A stretch of DNA of 64,000 bases, from contig JAZQFH010000031.1 of assembly GCA_045539425.1 (NCBI GenBank), forward strand, positions 171,066 to 235,065, given 5' to 3'. Positions 41,821 to 50,339 of this stretch are shown here, piece by piece. A program made the position numbers and the translations under genes. The notes beneath the pieces are model-generated. The model saw nothing but the letters and a program-made list of their open reading frames with translations, did no database searches and was not told the DNA's origin. The first letter of the stretch is position 1; each line of letters starts with the position of its first letter. This DNA is from RUG14871 sp045539425. Its GTDB lineage: Bacteria; Bacillota_I; Bacilli_A; Erysipelotrichales; Erysipelotrichaceae.

Positions 41821-42856
41821 TGAATATTTAGTTTATAACGAAGAGCTGAACCGTTATGAACTCGACCCTGAGCAGAAAGTCAGGGACGATGTCGAGAAGA
41901 ACAGATGGAAACTGAATTGGCAGCTGATCGTAAAGGACTGGAGACTTTACGCAATGCTGGTACCAATGATCCTGGTCTTCCTTATCTGGAGATACTTCCC
42001 GATGTATGAACTTCTCGGATGCTTCAAGATTACCGAAGTCGGTAAAGAAGTAGCCCAGATGAAGTGGTGCGGTTTTGCGAACTTTAAATCCCTGATGTTT
42101 GGCGGGACAACGCAGACAACAGCATTCTGGAGAGCCTTCAGGAACACATTCCTGTTAAGCTTCTACGGTTTGTTATTCGGCTTCCCGATGCCAATTATCC
42201 TGGCTCTCTTTTTCAATGAAATCAAATCCAATATCTTAAGAAGCGTTTACCAGGTTCTGACATATCTGCCGAAGTTCATGTCTACGGTCGTTATGACAAC
42301 TTTAGTATCCATGTTGCTGAAACAGGGCGACCTCGTTTCCGGTACAGGTATCGTCTCTCTGGCTCTTGCCAAGATCGGACTGATCTCCCGTGAAACGGCT
42401 GACTTAGGTTTATTGAACAATCCTGATTTCTTCCGTGCCATCTATCAGATCTCCGGTATCTGGGAAGGCGCGGGTTACGACTCGATCGTTTACTTCGCAG
42501 CCATCATCGCCATCTCGCCGACTTCCTATGAAGCCGCACAGATCGACGGTGCCGACAAGATGGCTCAGATGCGTTACGTTGTGATTCCATCCATCCTGTC
42601 TACGATCGTTATCATGCTGATCAACCGAATCGGATCGCTGTTATCCATCGGCTATGAAAAAGTCATGTTACTTTACAATACCAATACTTGGGTCACGGCA
42701 GACGTTGTCTCCACATTCTCTTACCGTTTAGGTCTGGAAGACGGATCTCAGGCAATGGCCTCTGCTGCTGAAATGATCAACAACGTAACTGGTATGATTC
42801 TTGTTATCGGCGCGAACTCGATTGCCAGAAAAGCTTCTGACGTATCGTTATACTAG
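41813..42856 (+). CDS. ABC sugar permease, LplB-like
   Basis: 347-residue importer permease of the CUT1/LplB branch. A hydrophilic N-terminal extension of about 45 residues precedes six membrane helices. It has the EAA-like loop YEAAQIDGADKMAQMRYVVIP, which docks on the ATPase, and LFFNEIKSNILRSVYQVL and YLPKFMST segments typical of LplB. Predicted to import oligogalacturonides, from context. The start overlaps the preceding gene by eight bases. Confidence 0.92.
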   Translation: MNDEYLVYNEELNRYELDPEQKVRDDVEKNRWKLNWQLIVKDWRLYAMLVPMILVFLIWRYFPMYELLGCFKITEVGKEVAQMKWCGFANFKSLMFGGTTQTTAFWRAFRNTFLLSFYGLLFGFPMPIILALFFNEIKSNILRSVYQVLTYLPKFMSTVVMTTLVSMLLKQGDLVSGTGIVSLALAKIGLISRETADLGLLNNPDFFRAIYQISGIWEGAGYDSIVYFAAIIAISPTSYEAAQIDGADKMAQMRYVVIPSILSTIVIMLINRIGSLLSIGYEKVMLLYNTNTWVTADVVSTFSYRLGLEDGSQAMASAAEMINNVTGMILVIGANSIARKASDVSLY

Positions 42857-42870
42857 GAGGGCACAGTTAT

Positions 42871-43770
42871 ATGAAACGTAAACTTGAAGTAAGTGAACTG
42901 ATCTTTAAAATCTTAAGTTATACATTCTTAACGATTTTCTCTCTGTGTTGCTTATATCCGTTCGTTTATGCGGTAAGTGCCTCCATTTCCGGACGTTATG
43001 CAGTTGACTACAACCAGGTAATCCTGTTCCCGAAAGATATCCAGTTCGATGCTTTCTCCTCTATCTTCAATAACAACCAGTTCTGGAATGCCTACACCAA
43101 CACATTGTTCCTGACAGTCTATGGTACGATCTGGGCAATCGGTGTCTCCATTCTCGGCGGTTATGCATTAAGTAAGAAGAGATTATTATTCCGTACGGGA
43201 TTCAACTTCTTCCTCGTCTTCACGATGTGGTTCTCTGCCGGTATCGTTCCGCAGTATTTGAACTATTTGGATACACAGAAAGTCTTCAATGCCATCGGTA
43301 TTACGGACGTTAAGTGGCTGATCGTCATCGCCATGGGTATGGCGGCCATGAACATCATCCTCTTACGTAACGCTTTCGAAGGTGTCTCGAGTGAAATTGA
43401 AGAAGCGGCCATCGTCGATGGCGCTACGGAATTCCAGGTCTTAACAAAAGTCTATATTCCGATGTCCCAGTCGACAATCGCAACGGTTGCACTGTTCTTC
43501 GGTATCTCCCGTTGGAACGGTTACTTCTGGGCCAGACAGATGATCGCAGCTTCCGGTTCCCCGAACGAACAGCCGCTGCAGGTCTTCATCCGACTCTTAT
43601 TAGAAGACTACACGAACCTGGACACACTGGCAGGCTGGAGAGCTCCGTATTCTCCGAACTCTGCCATCTACGCACTGATTATCTGTGCGATCATTCCAAT
43701 TTTGATTATTTATCCTTTCATCCAGAAATATTTCGCCAAAGGCGTGAATATGGGCGGTGTTAAGGAATAA
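42871..43770 (+). CDS. ABC sugar permease, LplC-like
   Basis: 299-residue second permease with six membrane helices. LplC/YtcP-type features are YPFVYAVSASISG near the N-terminus and the EAA loop EEAAIVDGATEFQVLTKVYIP, which binds the ATPase. It pairs with the LplB-like permease 14 bases upstream. An AGGAGGG ribosome binding site precedes the ATG. Ends with a short cytoplasmic tail (FAKGVNMGGVKE) that is common in this subfamily. Confidence 0.93.
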   Translation: MKRKLEVSELIFKILSYTFLTIFSLCCLYPFVYAVSASISGRYAVDYNQVILFPKDIQFDAFSSIFNNNQFWNAYTNTLFLTVYGTIWAIGVSILGGYALSKKRLLFRTGFNFFLVFTMWFSAGIVPQYLNYLDTQKVFNAIGITDVKWLIVIAMGMAAMNIILLRNAFEGVSSEIEEAAIVDGATEFQVLTKVYIPMSQSTIATVALFFGISRWNGYFWARQMIAASGSPNEQPLQVFIRLLLEDYTNLDTLAGWRAPYSPNSAIYALIICAIIPILIIYPFIQKYFAKGVNMGGVKE

Positions 43771-43799
43771 GTAATAGATTAAAGAGAAAGGACAAAAAA

Positions 43800-45935
43800 A
43801 TGAAAAAATCTTTAAAACTGATGATCATTACTTTGTGCCTTCTGATGGCTGTAGCAGGTTGCTCCAAAAGTGGAGACAACACTCCGGCAGACGAAGGCGG
43901 AAAAGAGGATGGTCAGGAATCCGCGTTAGTCTATGCTGACGGAACTGAATTAAGAGTTGCCGCAGGTTATCAGAAGGCTAATGAAGCTATCAGCTTCCAG
44001 GACGCTGAAGTCACTGGCGAAGGCATCACTTTAGCTGATGGCGTCACTTATCACACAGGCGATTTAAAACCGACTTGGGCATATTTATCTGAAGCTCTGA
44101 AAATCACTTTCACAGATAAATTCTCCGGTGCAGGTTCCGCCGATAAAGAATTCGCAGTTTGGGAAAACCAGCTGGATCAGATCGACATCGTTGCAGGTGG
44201 AGCTTCCACTCTGAATGCAGCAGGTGCTGAAGGCAAGTTAGTCAACTTAGCTGAACACTTAGATCAGATGCCGAACTTCAAAGCATACTTAGAAGAAAAC
44301 CAGATCACTCGTTTATCCATCACTGGTAACACAGAGACTGGCGCTATCTACTTCAGCCCGTACTTCGACGGTGTTGACGATATCGAACGTATGCCTTTGA
44401 TCCGTGCTGACTTTGTCAGAACATTACTCGATGGTGATGAATACCATGGTGCTAACAGACCTTTAGCAGCATATGTATATCAGCCGTTCTTAACAGAAAG
44501 CTATTCTGTTGAATCCTTAACAGCTGATGGTAATGGTACTCAGACAATCAACAAAGACTTCTCCAAATACGGAAACATCATCGCAAAGATGAATGAAGCT
44601 CCGTTAACTGGTGATGAAGCAGTCAAGATGTTCCGTGAATATATCGATGCAACATACGCTGGTGTCTATGACAACAGATCCGACCTGTTCTTAGGTTACG
44701 ATGCTGCTTGGGACGTTGATGAAATGGTCGCGTTATTACGCTGCGCTGTCGCTTCCTTAACTGATGCAGACGGCAACCCGGTCAACGGTTTATATTCCCG
44801 TGAAACTTCCAACCTGCAGAGAGAAATCGACTTAACAAGATTTGCCGGTCACTTATTCGGTGTCAGAGGTATGGAATCCAGACAGGAATCCTTATACTTC
44901 GATAAAGACGGCAACTTACATGATGCTCGTCAGGAAGCTGCTACTTACAATGCAGTTGAAAAGATGAACCAGATGGCTCAGGAAGGCTTAATCATCACTA
45001 CTGGTGAAGCCGGATCCAAAGCATATCTTGAAAAAGATGCTGGTGTCATGTCCTACGACTACAACCAGACTCAGACTCTGTACAACAACTCCGTTTTACA
45101 GGATGGTGAAGAATATACAGCTATCATGGTCCCGGTTTCCAAATGGAACGACGGCACTGGTGATAAATATATGAGATTCACGGAATCCTGGAGATCTGTT
45201 AAGACTGATGGTTGGGCAATCACAGTTGCAGGTGCTGGCGCAGATGAAAACAAACTGAACGCAGCATTAGCATTAATCGACTTCGCATTCTCCGTACAGG
45301 GCCAGATCACAATGTCCTACGGTCCGGATACATTCATCAAAGTGAAAGATGCTAACGCAGCTGTCAACACTTGGGATGATGTTGCCAAGAAGTATGAAAC
45401 ATTCAACTTCAACGGCAGACAGATGCCGGTTGTCTCCGATGCATGCTTCGCATCCTGCCAGGAACTGACTGGTGGTAACTACACGAACTATGCAAGAAGA
45501 TACTTAGGTTCCACATTAAACGGCTTCCCGAAATCTCAGGCATTTGAATATCAGATGACGAACGAAATCGGTAAGAAGGGTGCTGCAGTCTTAACTGCCG
45601 GTATCTCTCAGGGTATTATCAAACACCCGTTATTAGCTGTTAACACAGACAATATGTGGTACACATCTGTTCCGACAGTTTTACCGACAACTGCAGAACA
45701 GACTAACACAATCAAAGGTTACGCAGACTTATCTGGTAACTTCCAGACATCCAAGGGCGGTGTCTCCGTATTATGGAACATCGTCAAAGACGGTTATGGA
45801 TCCATCGACGGAGCTGAAAAGAATGCTCAGGCATACGCAGACTTCGTTAAGAACAACTGGTCCGGTGCAGCTTATCTGATGATCAGACAGGCTCAGTGGA
45901 ATCAGTTAAAAGCCTATTACGAAACAATTAAGTAA
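43800..45935 (+). CDS. Extracellular solute-binding lipoprotein of the importer
   Basis: 711-residue lipoprotein. The signal peptide is MKKSLKLMIITLCLLMAVAGC with a lipobox ending VAGC (Cys21), followed by a Ser/Gly/acidic linker. The mature protein is much longer than typical CUT1 binding proteins (about 420-450), but similar to LplA-type proteins that take large oligosaccharides. It should capture oligogalacturonides and deliver them to the permeases. Leucine codons are mostly TTA and Thr/Ala often ACT/GCT, unlike neighbouring genes, as expected for a very highly expressed gene. A large hairpin follows the stop codon. Confidence 0.9.
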   Translation: MKKSLKLMIITLCLLMAVAGCSKSGDNTPADEGGKEDGQESALVYADGTELRVAAGYQKANEAISFQDAEVTGEGITLADGVTYHTGDLKPTWAYLSEALKITFTDKFSGAGSADKEFAVWENQLDQIDIVAGGASTLNAAGAEGKLVNLAEHLDQMPNFKAYLEENQITRLSITGNTETGAIYFSPYFDGVDDIERMPLIRADFVRTLLDGDEYHGANRPLAAYVYQPFLTESYSVESLTADGNGTQTINKDFSKYGNIIAKMNEAPLTGDEAVKMFREYIDATYAGVYDNRSDLFLGYDAAWDVDEMVALLRCAVASLTDADGNPVNGLYSRETSNLQREIDLTRFAGHLFGVRGMESRQESLYFDKDGNLHDARQEAATYNAVEKMNQMAQEGLIITTGEAGSKAYLEKDAGVMSYDYNQTQTLYNNSVLQDGEEYTAIMVPVSKWNDGTGDKYMRFTESWRSVKTDGWAITVAGAGADENKLNAALALIDFAFSVQGQITMSYGPDTFIKVKDANAAVNTWDDVAKKYETFNFNGRQMPVVSDACFASCQELTGGNYTNYARRYLGSTLNGFPKSQAFEYQMTNEIGKKGAAVLTAGISQGIIKHPLLAVNTDNMWYTSVPTVLPTTAEQTNTIKGYADLSGNFQTSKGGVSVLWNIVKDGYGSIDGAEKNAQAYADFVKNNWSGAAYLMIRQAQWNQLKAYYETIK

Positions 45936-45951
45936 TAAGAACAAATGAAAG

Positions 45952-45984
45952 ATCTCTGGTGCTGTGAACAGCAGCACCAGAGAT
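45952..45984 (+). promoter_or_regulatory. Strong intra-operon RNA hairpin after the binding-protein gene
   Basis: 13-bp perfect stem ATCTCTGGTGCTG/CAGCACCAGAGAT with a 7-base loop and no following T-run. It is not a classical terminator. By analogy with malE-type hairpins it probably protects the upstream mRNA end and lets the binding protein be made in excess over downstream genes. The next ribosome binding site (AGAGGTG) begins 5 bases after it. Confidence 0.75.
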
Positions 45985-46002
45985 ATCCCAGAGGTGATAC
46001 TT

Positions 46003-46566
46003 ATGTTCAAACCACAAATGAAATTTCAAAAAAGCCTGTTTCTTGTCATGATGATCCTTTCCGGAGTAGTTTTCGTCTATTCCCTCGGAATCATGACAGA
46101 TATGTACGGCTTATATCAGACTCAGGCACTTGGCGGTGTACCTGGCTCTAACATCTTCTATGACATGCAAGGCTTCAACCATAACATGGTGCTCATTGCA
46201 ATAGCTCTGATTCTTTGCAGCGCCTTACCGTTTGTCTTTGCATCCAACGTCAGAAGAAAATATTACATCGGTAATACAATTACAACTTTCATTCAGGCAG
46301 GTGCATTCGTTCTTGCCGCAGTATACCTTGCAATCAATGCCATTAAGTTCAGAACACAGTTCCTGAATACAGTGGATTTTGCTTTCTACAAAACAATGTC
46401 TGAAACAATGAACTTCTCATACAGTGAGTCCACATTCTTCTTTGATGCTGGTATTGTTCTTGCTGTATTGCTGATCGTTGCTGCAGGCGCAATCGTTTAT
46501 AACTTAATTTGGAAAAATAAACTGATGAAACAGGAAGATGCAATTCTGAGAGGAGAGGCAAAATAA
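46003..46566 (+). CDS. Uncharacterised four-helix membrane protein in the importer operon
   Basis: 187 residues from ATG 46003 (AGAGGTG upstream; the longer open frame would start inside the hairpin). Membrane helices at about 10-32, 61-80, 93-115 and 147-167, with a polar loop after the first helix containing GGVPGSNIFYDMQGFN. The C-terminus is a short charged tail (NKLMKQEDAILRGEAK). I do not recognise the family. Its stop codon shares a base with the next start (TAATG), so the two proteins are coupled. Confidence 0.75.
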   Translation: MFKPQMKFQKSLFLVMMILSGVVFVYSLGIMTDMYGLYQTQALGGVPGSNIFYDMQGFNHNMVLIAIALILCSALPFVFASNVRRKYYIGNTITTFIQAGAFVLAAVYLAINAIKFRTQFLNTVDFAFYKTMSETMNFSYSESTFFFDAGIVLAVLLIVAAGAIVYNLIWKNKLMKQEDAILRGEAK

Positions 46567-47042
46567 TGGATAAAGAGAGAATTAAACTTGATAGAATGCG
46601 TTATGTCAAAGACTCTTTGCCATCTACGCTCGCGATCCTCGCAATCGTCTTCAATGTGCTTTACTTCAATTTGATATACAAGATCAACAACCCTTACTTC
46701 TATAACTTCTTAATCGGTGTCTCGGTTATCGTGAATCTTCTCTTCATGTTACTGGGATTCTGGTGCTCAATCGAAGTTAAGAGCTATCATGGAAAATTCG
46801 GTATTGTCATGATCGTTCTCGGTATCGTTGAGATCTTACGAATCTTCGTCTATCCGATCCGTGCACATGGTGCAAAGGTCCAGGTAGGGGAAGAGCTCTT
46901 GATCGTCATGACTGACGGACAGTTTACAAAATCTGTGATTTTCCTCGGTGCTGCAGCTGCACTCATGATCGTGGGCGGCTTATTAAGCATCCGGAATTCC
47001 AAAATCTTAAAGAATCATCTTGATTCTATTGAAAAGAAATAG
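46566..47042 (+). CDS. Uncharacterised four-helix membrane protein in the importer operon
   Basis: 158 residues with a basic N-terminus (MDKERIKLDRMRYVKD) and membrane helices at about 18-38, 46-68, 77-95 and 121-141. A conserved-looking polar loop (YPIRAHGAKVQVGEELLIVM) lies between helices three and four. No family recognised. Start is coupled to the preceding gene by a one-base overlap; the second ATPase gene begins 14 bases downstream. Similar size and topology to the genes at 46003, 48136 and 48735 suggest they may be distant paralogues or parts of one complex. Confidence 0.75.
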   Translation: MDKERIKLDRMRYVKDSLPSTLAILAIVFNVLYFNLIYKINNPYFYNFLIGVSVIVNLLFMLLGFWCSIEVKSYHGKFGIVMIVLGIVEILRIFVYPIRAHGAKVQVGEELLIVMTDGQFTKSVIFLGAAAALMIVGGLLSIRNSKILKNHLDSIEKK

Positions 47043-47056
47043 AGGTGTGATAAATT

Positions 47057-48121
47057 ATGGCAAGTCTATCTTTACAACATATCGATAAGATTTATGACAA
47101 TAACGTTCAGGCCGTCTATGATTTCAATATGGATATCAATGATGGTGAATTCATTGTTCTGGTTGGTCCGTCCGGCTGTGGTAAATCAACAACATTACGT
47201 ATGGTTGCCGGTCTGGAAGATATTTCCAACGGTAAACTCTTCATTGACGACAAAGACTGCACAAGACTTCCGGCGAAAGACAGAGATATCGCCATGGTCT
47301 TCCAGAACTATGCCTTATATGGCCATATGACAATTTATGAAAACATGGCATTCTCCTTAATGCTTGCCAAAGAAGATAAATATGTCATTCATGAAAAAGT
47401 TATGGCAGCTGCTGAAATCCTCGGCTTAACGGCTCAGTTAAACAAGAAACCGAACCAGTTATCCGGTGGTCAGAGACAGCGTGTTGCCATGGGACGTGCC
47501 ATCGTCCGTAATCCGAAGGTCTTCTTATTCGACGAACCGTTAAGTAACCTTGACGCGAAATTAAGAGGATCCACCCGTAGAGAAATCAAACTGTTACATA
47601 AGAGACTCGGAACAACGATGATCTATGTTACACATGACCAGACAGAAGCGTTAACTCTGGCGGACAGAATCGTCTGTATGTCCATGGGACATGTACAGCA
47701 GATCGGAACACCGCTTGAATTATACGATCATCCGAAAAATCTCTTCGTCGCTTCCTTTATCGGGTTACCGCCAATGAACCTGTTCAATCTGGAAGTCAAA
47801 GACGGAAAGTATTACGTAGAAGGTCAGGAAGCAAATCTTGACGACCGTCTGGTAAAAGCAATCAAGGAAACAGGAAAAGACAAATACGTTATCGGTATCC
47901 GTCCGGAAGACATCCGTCTGGGAGATGATTATATTCTGGATGTGAACCTGAATGAAAATACTGGCCACTTCACTCTGACACACGGAAAACTATTCGGTAA
48001 GACATCCTGTGCGAAATTCAGAGACTGGCAGACATTCAAGACCGGTGACAAGGTAGGCGTTTCCTTTGACAGAGAACGGATCCATCTGTTTGATGCCGAT
48101 ACGACGGAAGCCATTTTATAG
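47057..48121 (+). CDS. ABC transporter ATP-binding protein (MsmK/UgpC-like), copy 2
   Basis: 354 residues, with intact Walker A GPSGCGKST, Q-loop VFQNYALYGHMTI, signature LSGGQRQRVAMGRAI, Walker B VFLFDEPLSNLD and H-loop YVTHDQTEALT. It has the same C-terminal regulatory domain type as copy 1 (IGIRPEDIRLGDD). The two copies are clearly diverged (for example, AKLRGSTRREI against AKQRVTMRSEI), so they are old paralogues. It may pair with copy 1 or serve other permeases. It is surrounded by membrane proteins of unknown function rather than permeases. Confidence 0.94.
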   Translation: MASLSLQHIDKIYDNNVQAVYDFNMDINDGEFIVLVGPSGCGKSTTLRMVAGLEDISNGKLFIDDKDCTRLPAKDRDIAMVFQNYALYGHMTIYENMAFSLMLAKEDKYVIHEKVMAAAEILGLTAQLNKKPNQLSGGQRQRVAMGRAIVRNPKVFLFDEPLSNLDAKLRGSTRREIKLLHKRLGTTMIYVTHDQTEALTLADRIVCMSMGHVQQIGTPLELYDHPKNLFVASFIGLPPMNLFNLEVKDGKYYVEGQEANLDDRLVKAIKETGKDKYVIGIRPEDIRLGDDYILDVNLNENTGHFTLTHGKLFGKTSCAKFRDWQTFKTGDKVGVSFDRERIHLFDADTTEAIL

Positions 48122-48135
48122 GAGGGTGAAATCAT

Positions 48136-48690
48136 ATGAGCGAAAGAAGAAATAAAGGGTTCAAGGAATCCTGGCGTAAATTCATTGTTTCACTGAAGAA
48201 AAGACCTCATAACATCCCGTTATGCATGATGGGCATTGCCTTCGTGGTTTATTCCTTCAACCTGACAAAGGTTTCCAATACCACAGCCGTTGTTAACCGT
48301 CCGTTAATGGGTCTGTGCGAATTCGTTATTATGCTGTTTTCCATCCTGGGATTCATTGCTTTCCTGAACGCTTATCCGAAGCGCCAGAAACCGGTACTCC
48401 CGATGGTGATCTTATTGTATCTTCTGCAGGTTATCGTAGTCGGTGCAGATGTCCTCTATCTGACAAGAATTCAGGAAGGTCTTAGCACGATTCAGATTAC
48501 TGCAGCAAGACAGTTCATTCCGAAAACACAGAGCATGCTGACGGTCCACATCGTCTTAGTAGCCATCTCTATTGTGCTGATTGCTCTAATTCCGGTTATT
48601 GGCAAAGCTCTGAACAAGATCGACACATCCGTCAATCTTGCTGAAAACAAAGATGTGGAAATTGAATTAACAGATACAGAAGGCGAATAA
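48136..48690 (+). CDS. Uncharacterised four-helix membrane protein in the importer operon
   Basis: 184 residues with a basic N-terminus (MSERRNKGFKESWRKFIVSL), membrane helices at about 27-42, 56-78, 85-106 and 134-157, and an acidic C-terminal tail (ENKDVEIELTDTEGE). AGGAGGGTG precedes the ATG. I do not recognise the family. The basic start and acidic tail both should face the cytoplasm if four helices are right, which would suit contact with the ATPase encoded 14 bases upstream. The stop codon is in the loop of an unusual hairpin. Confidence 0.75.
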   Translation: MSERRNKGFKESWRKFIVSLKKRPHNIPLCMMGIAFVVYSFNLTKVSNTTAVVNRPLMGLCEFVIMLFSILGFIAFLNAYPKRQKPVLPMVILLYLLQVIVVGADVLYLTRIQEGLSTIQITAARQFIPKTQSMLTVHIVLVAISIVLIALIPVIGKALNKIDTSVNLAENKDVEIELTDTEGE

Positions 48691-48708
48691 TTTCGCCTTC
48701 GAATCTGT
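48670..48708 (+). promoter_or_regulatory. Intra-operon hairpin enclosing a stop codon
   Basis: Inner perfect stem GAAGGCGAA/TTCGCCTTC with loop TAAT containing the TAA stop of the upstream gene, plus outer ACAGAT/ATCTGT pairing. No T-run follows. It may act in mRNA processing or stability, or in limiting ribosome read-in to the next gene 27 bases later. Confidence 0.65.
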
Positions 48709-48734
48709 AATGCGAACAGAAAAGAAAAACAATC

Positions 48735-49316
48735 ATGGCAAAAAAGAAAAACAAAGAAGTTACTGAAAGCGAGAAGAACTATTATAAACTGAACAGTGAC
48801 GCCGTAAACCGTTTGGCAGGGGCCAATAAGGAAACTGCGAAAAAGGTTTCGGATAAGGAACTGAACAAATATAAGAGTTCTAAATTAAGCAATATCCCTG
48901 TATGGGTGAAGGCTTTATTTATTAAATTCTGGTTTGCAGGCGCTTCTTGTTTTTTCTTTTATTGGGGCCTTGCAGCCTACGTTAAAAACTGGCTAGATAT
49001 CATGTTCATCTTCGGCCTTGGGCTGGGGATTGTCACGGATATCCTGACCAACAACGTCTTGCGCTTTATCAGTTCCAGAGATAAGGAATATTATCCGTAT
49101 ATGATGTTTCCTTCTTCCAAATACTGGACATTTATCGCAAACGTTGCCTATGCATATCTCTTACTGGTTTTGACCATCGGTGTCTACTCCATCATTAAGA
49201 TCGGCGTAGAACCAATCCTGTTCGGTTTGGTCTACACCGGATTTGATATGCTGCTGATCAAATTGAAACAATTTATTATTCTTCAGATTTCTGGGAGGAA
49301 ACAACATGAAAGATAA
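48735..49316 (+). CDS. Uncharacterised four-helix membrane protein in the importer operon
   Basis: 193 residues. The first ~55 residues are hydrophilic and Lys/Asn-rich (MAKKKNKEVTESEKNYYKL); membrane helices follow at about 58-80, 89-105, 133-155 and 160-178. An RFISSRDKEYYPYMMFPSSK loop lies between helices two and three. No family recognised. Its end overlaps the start of the kdgK-like gene by 11 bases, so it is tied to catabolic gene expression. It is the fifth unknown membrane protein of the operon. Confidence 0.75.
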   Translation: MAKKKNKEVTESEKNYYKLNSDAVNRLAGANKETAKKVSDKELNKYKSSKLSNIPVWVKALFIKFWFAGASCFFFYWGLAAYVKNWLDIMFIFGLGLGIVTDILTNNVLRFISSRDKEYYPYMMFPSSKYWTFIANVAYAYLLLVLTIGVYSIIKIGVEPILFGLVYTGFDMLLIKLKQFIILQISGRKQHER

Positions 49317-50325
49317 AGTTGTGGCATTCGGCGAAATCATGTTACGTTTAACACCGCCGGATTACACTACCATTTCCGAAGCAAAGAGCTTTATTGCCAA
49401 CTACGGCGGAGCGGAAGCGAACGTTCTTGTTTCATTAAGCCATCTTGGACACGATACGGCCTTTATCAGCCGTGTTCCTGACAACCAGTTAGGGGAAAGT
49501 GCCATCATGCATTTGAAACGTCATGGGGTCAATACGGATCTGATTCTCAGAGGTTCATCCAACCTCGGTATGTATTTCGTTGAGACCGGATTCGGAGGCA
49601 GACCTTCCAAAGTACTTTACAACAGAGCTCACAGTGCCATTACACGTATCAGTGAAGACGAACTCGATTACGATGCCATCTTCAAGGATGCCAAATGGTT
49701 CCACATGTCCGGTATCACGCTTGCCATTCATGAGAAATGCCGCAATGTTGCTTACCGCTGCCTGGAAGCCTGTGAGAAATACGGAGTCAAGGTATCCTTT
49801 GACTTCAACTACCGTTCCAAATTATGGACGATTGAAGAAGCGAAACCGCATTTCCAGAAAGTCATCAAGTATGTTGATGTTCTCTTTGCGAACTTCTTCG
49901 ATATCAACACCATGCTGGAAATCCCGGTAGATCCACAACTCGAAACTATGGAAGAAAAACGTTTGGATGTTGCGCAGAAACTGATGCAGCAGACAAAGGT
50001 TCAGTATATCTTCGGTACGGACAGAACAGTCCATACTGCAACGGATAATTCATTATCCAGCTATTGCATTAACCGAAACGGTTCCGTATTTAAGGAAGGA
50101 CCGATCCGCTTCAGCATCTATGACAGAATCGGTGGGGGAGATGCATTCTCCAGCGGTATCATTCACGGTTTACTGAAGGATTATGATCATCCGAAATTCG
50201 CACTGAAATTCGGTCTGGCAACTTCCGTTCTGAAACACACGCTCTATGGAGACGCATCGGTACTTTCGGAAGAGGAAGTTATGGAATTTATCAATTCTAA
50301 CGGTAACGCAGCCGTTCAGAGATAG
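49306..50325 (+). CDS. PfkB family sugar kinase, probable 2-keto-3-deoxygluconate kinase (copy 1)
   Basis: 339-residue ribokinase-fold enzyme. It shows GEIMLRLTPPDYTTI at the N-terminus, NYGGAEANVLVSLSHLG (substrate-binding region), FDFNYRSKLW and the catalytic IGGGDAFSSGIIHG. KDG kinases start with just this GEIMLRL pattern. It would phosphorylate KDG to KDPG at the junction of the two uronate branches. A second, similar kinase lies at 53627, so the two may differ in substrate or affinity. A GGGAGG ribosome binding site precedes the ATG. Confidence 0.85.
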   Translation: MKDKVVAFGEIMLRLTPPDYTTISEAKSFIANYGGAEANVLVSLSHLGHDTAFISRVPDNQLGESAIMHLKRHGVNTDLILRGSSNLGMYFVETGFGGRPSKVLYNRAHSAITRISEDELDYDAIFKDAKWFHMSGITLAIHEKCRNVAYRCLEACEKYGVKVSFDFNYRSKLWTIEEAKPHFQKVIKYVDVLFANFFDINTMLEIPVDPQLETMEEKRLDVAQKLMQQTKVQYIFGTDRTVHTATDNSLSSYCINRNGSVFKEGPIRFSIYDRIGGGDAFSSGIIHGLLKDYDHPKFALKFGLATSVLKHTLYGDASVLSEEEVMEFINSNGNAAVQR

Positions 50326-50339
50326 GAGACACAAATATT

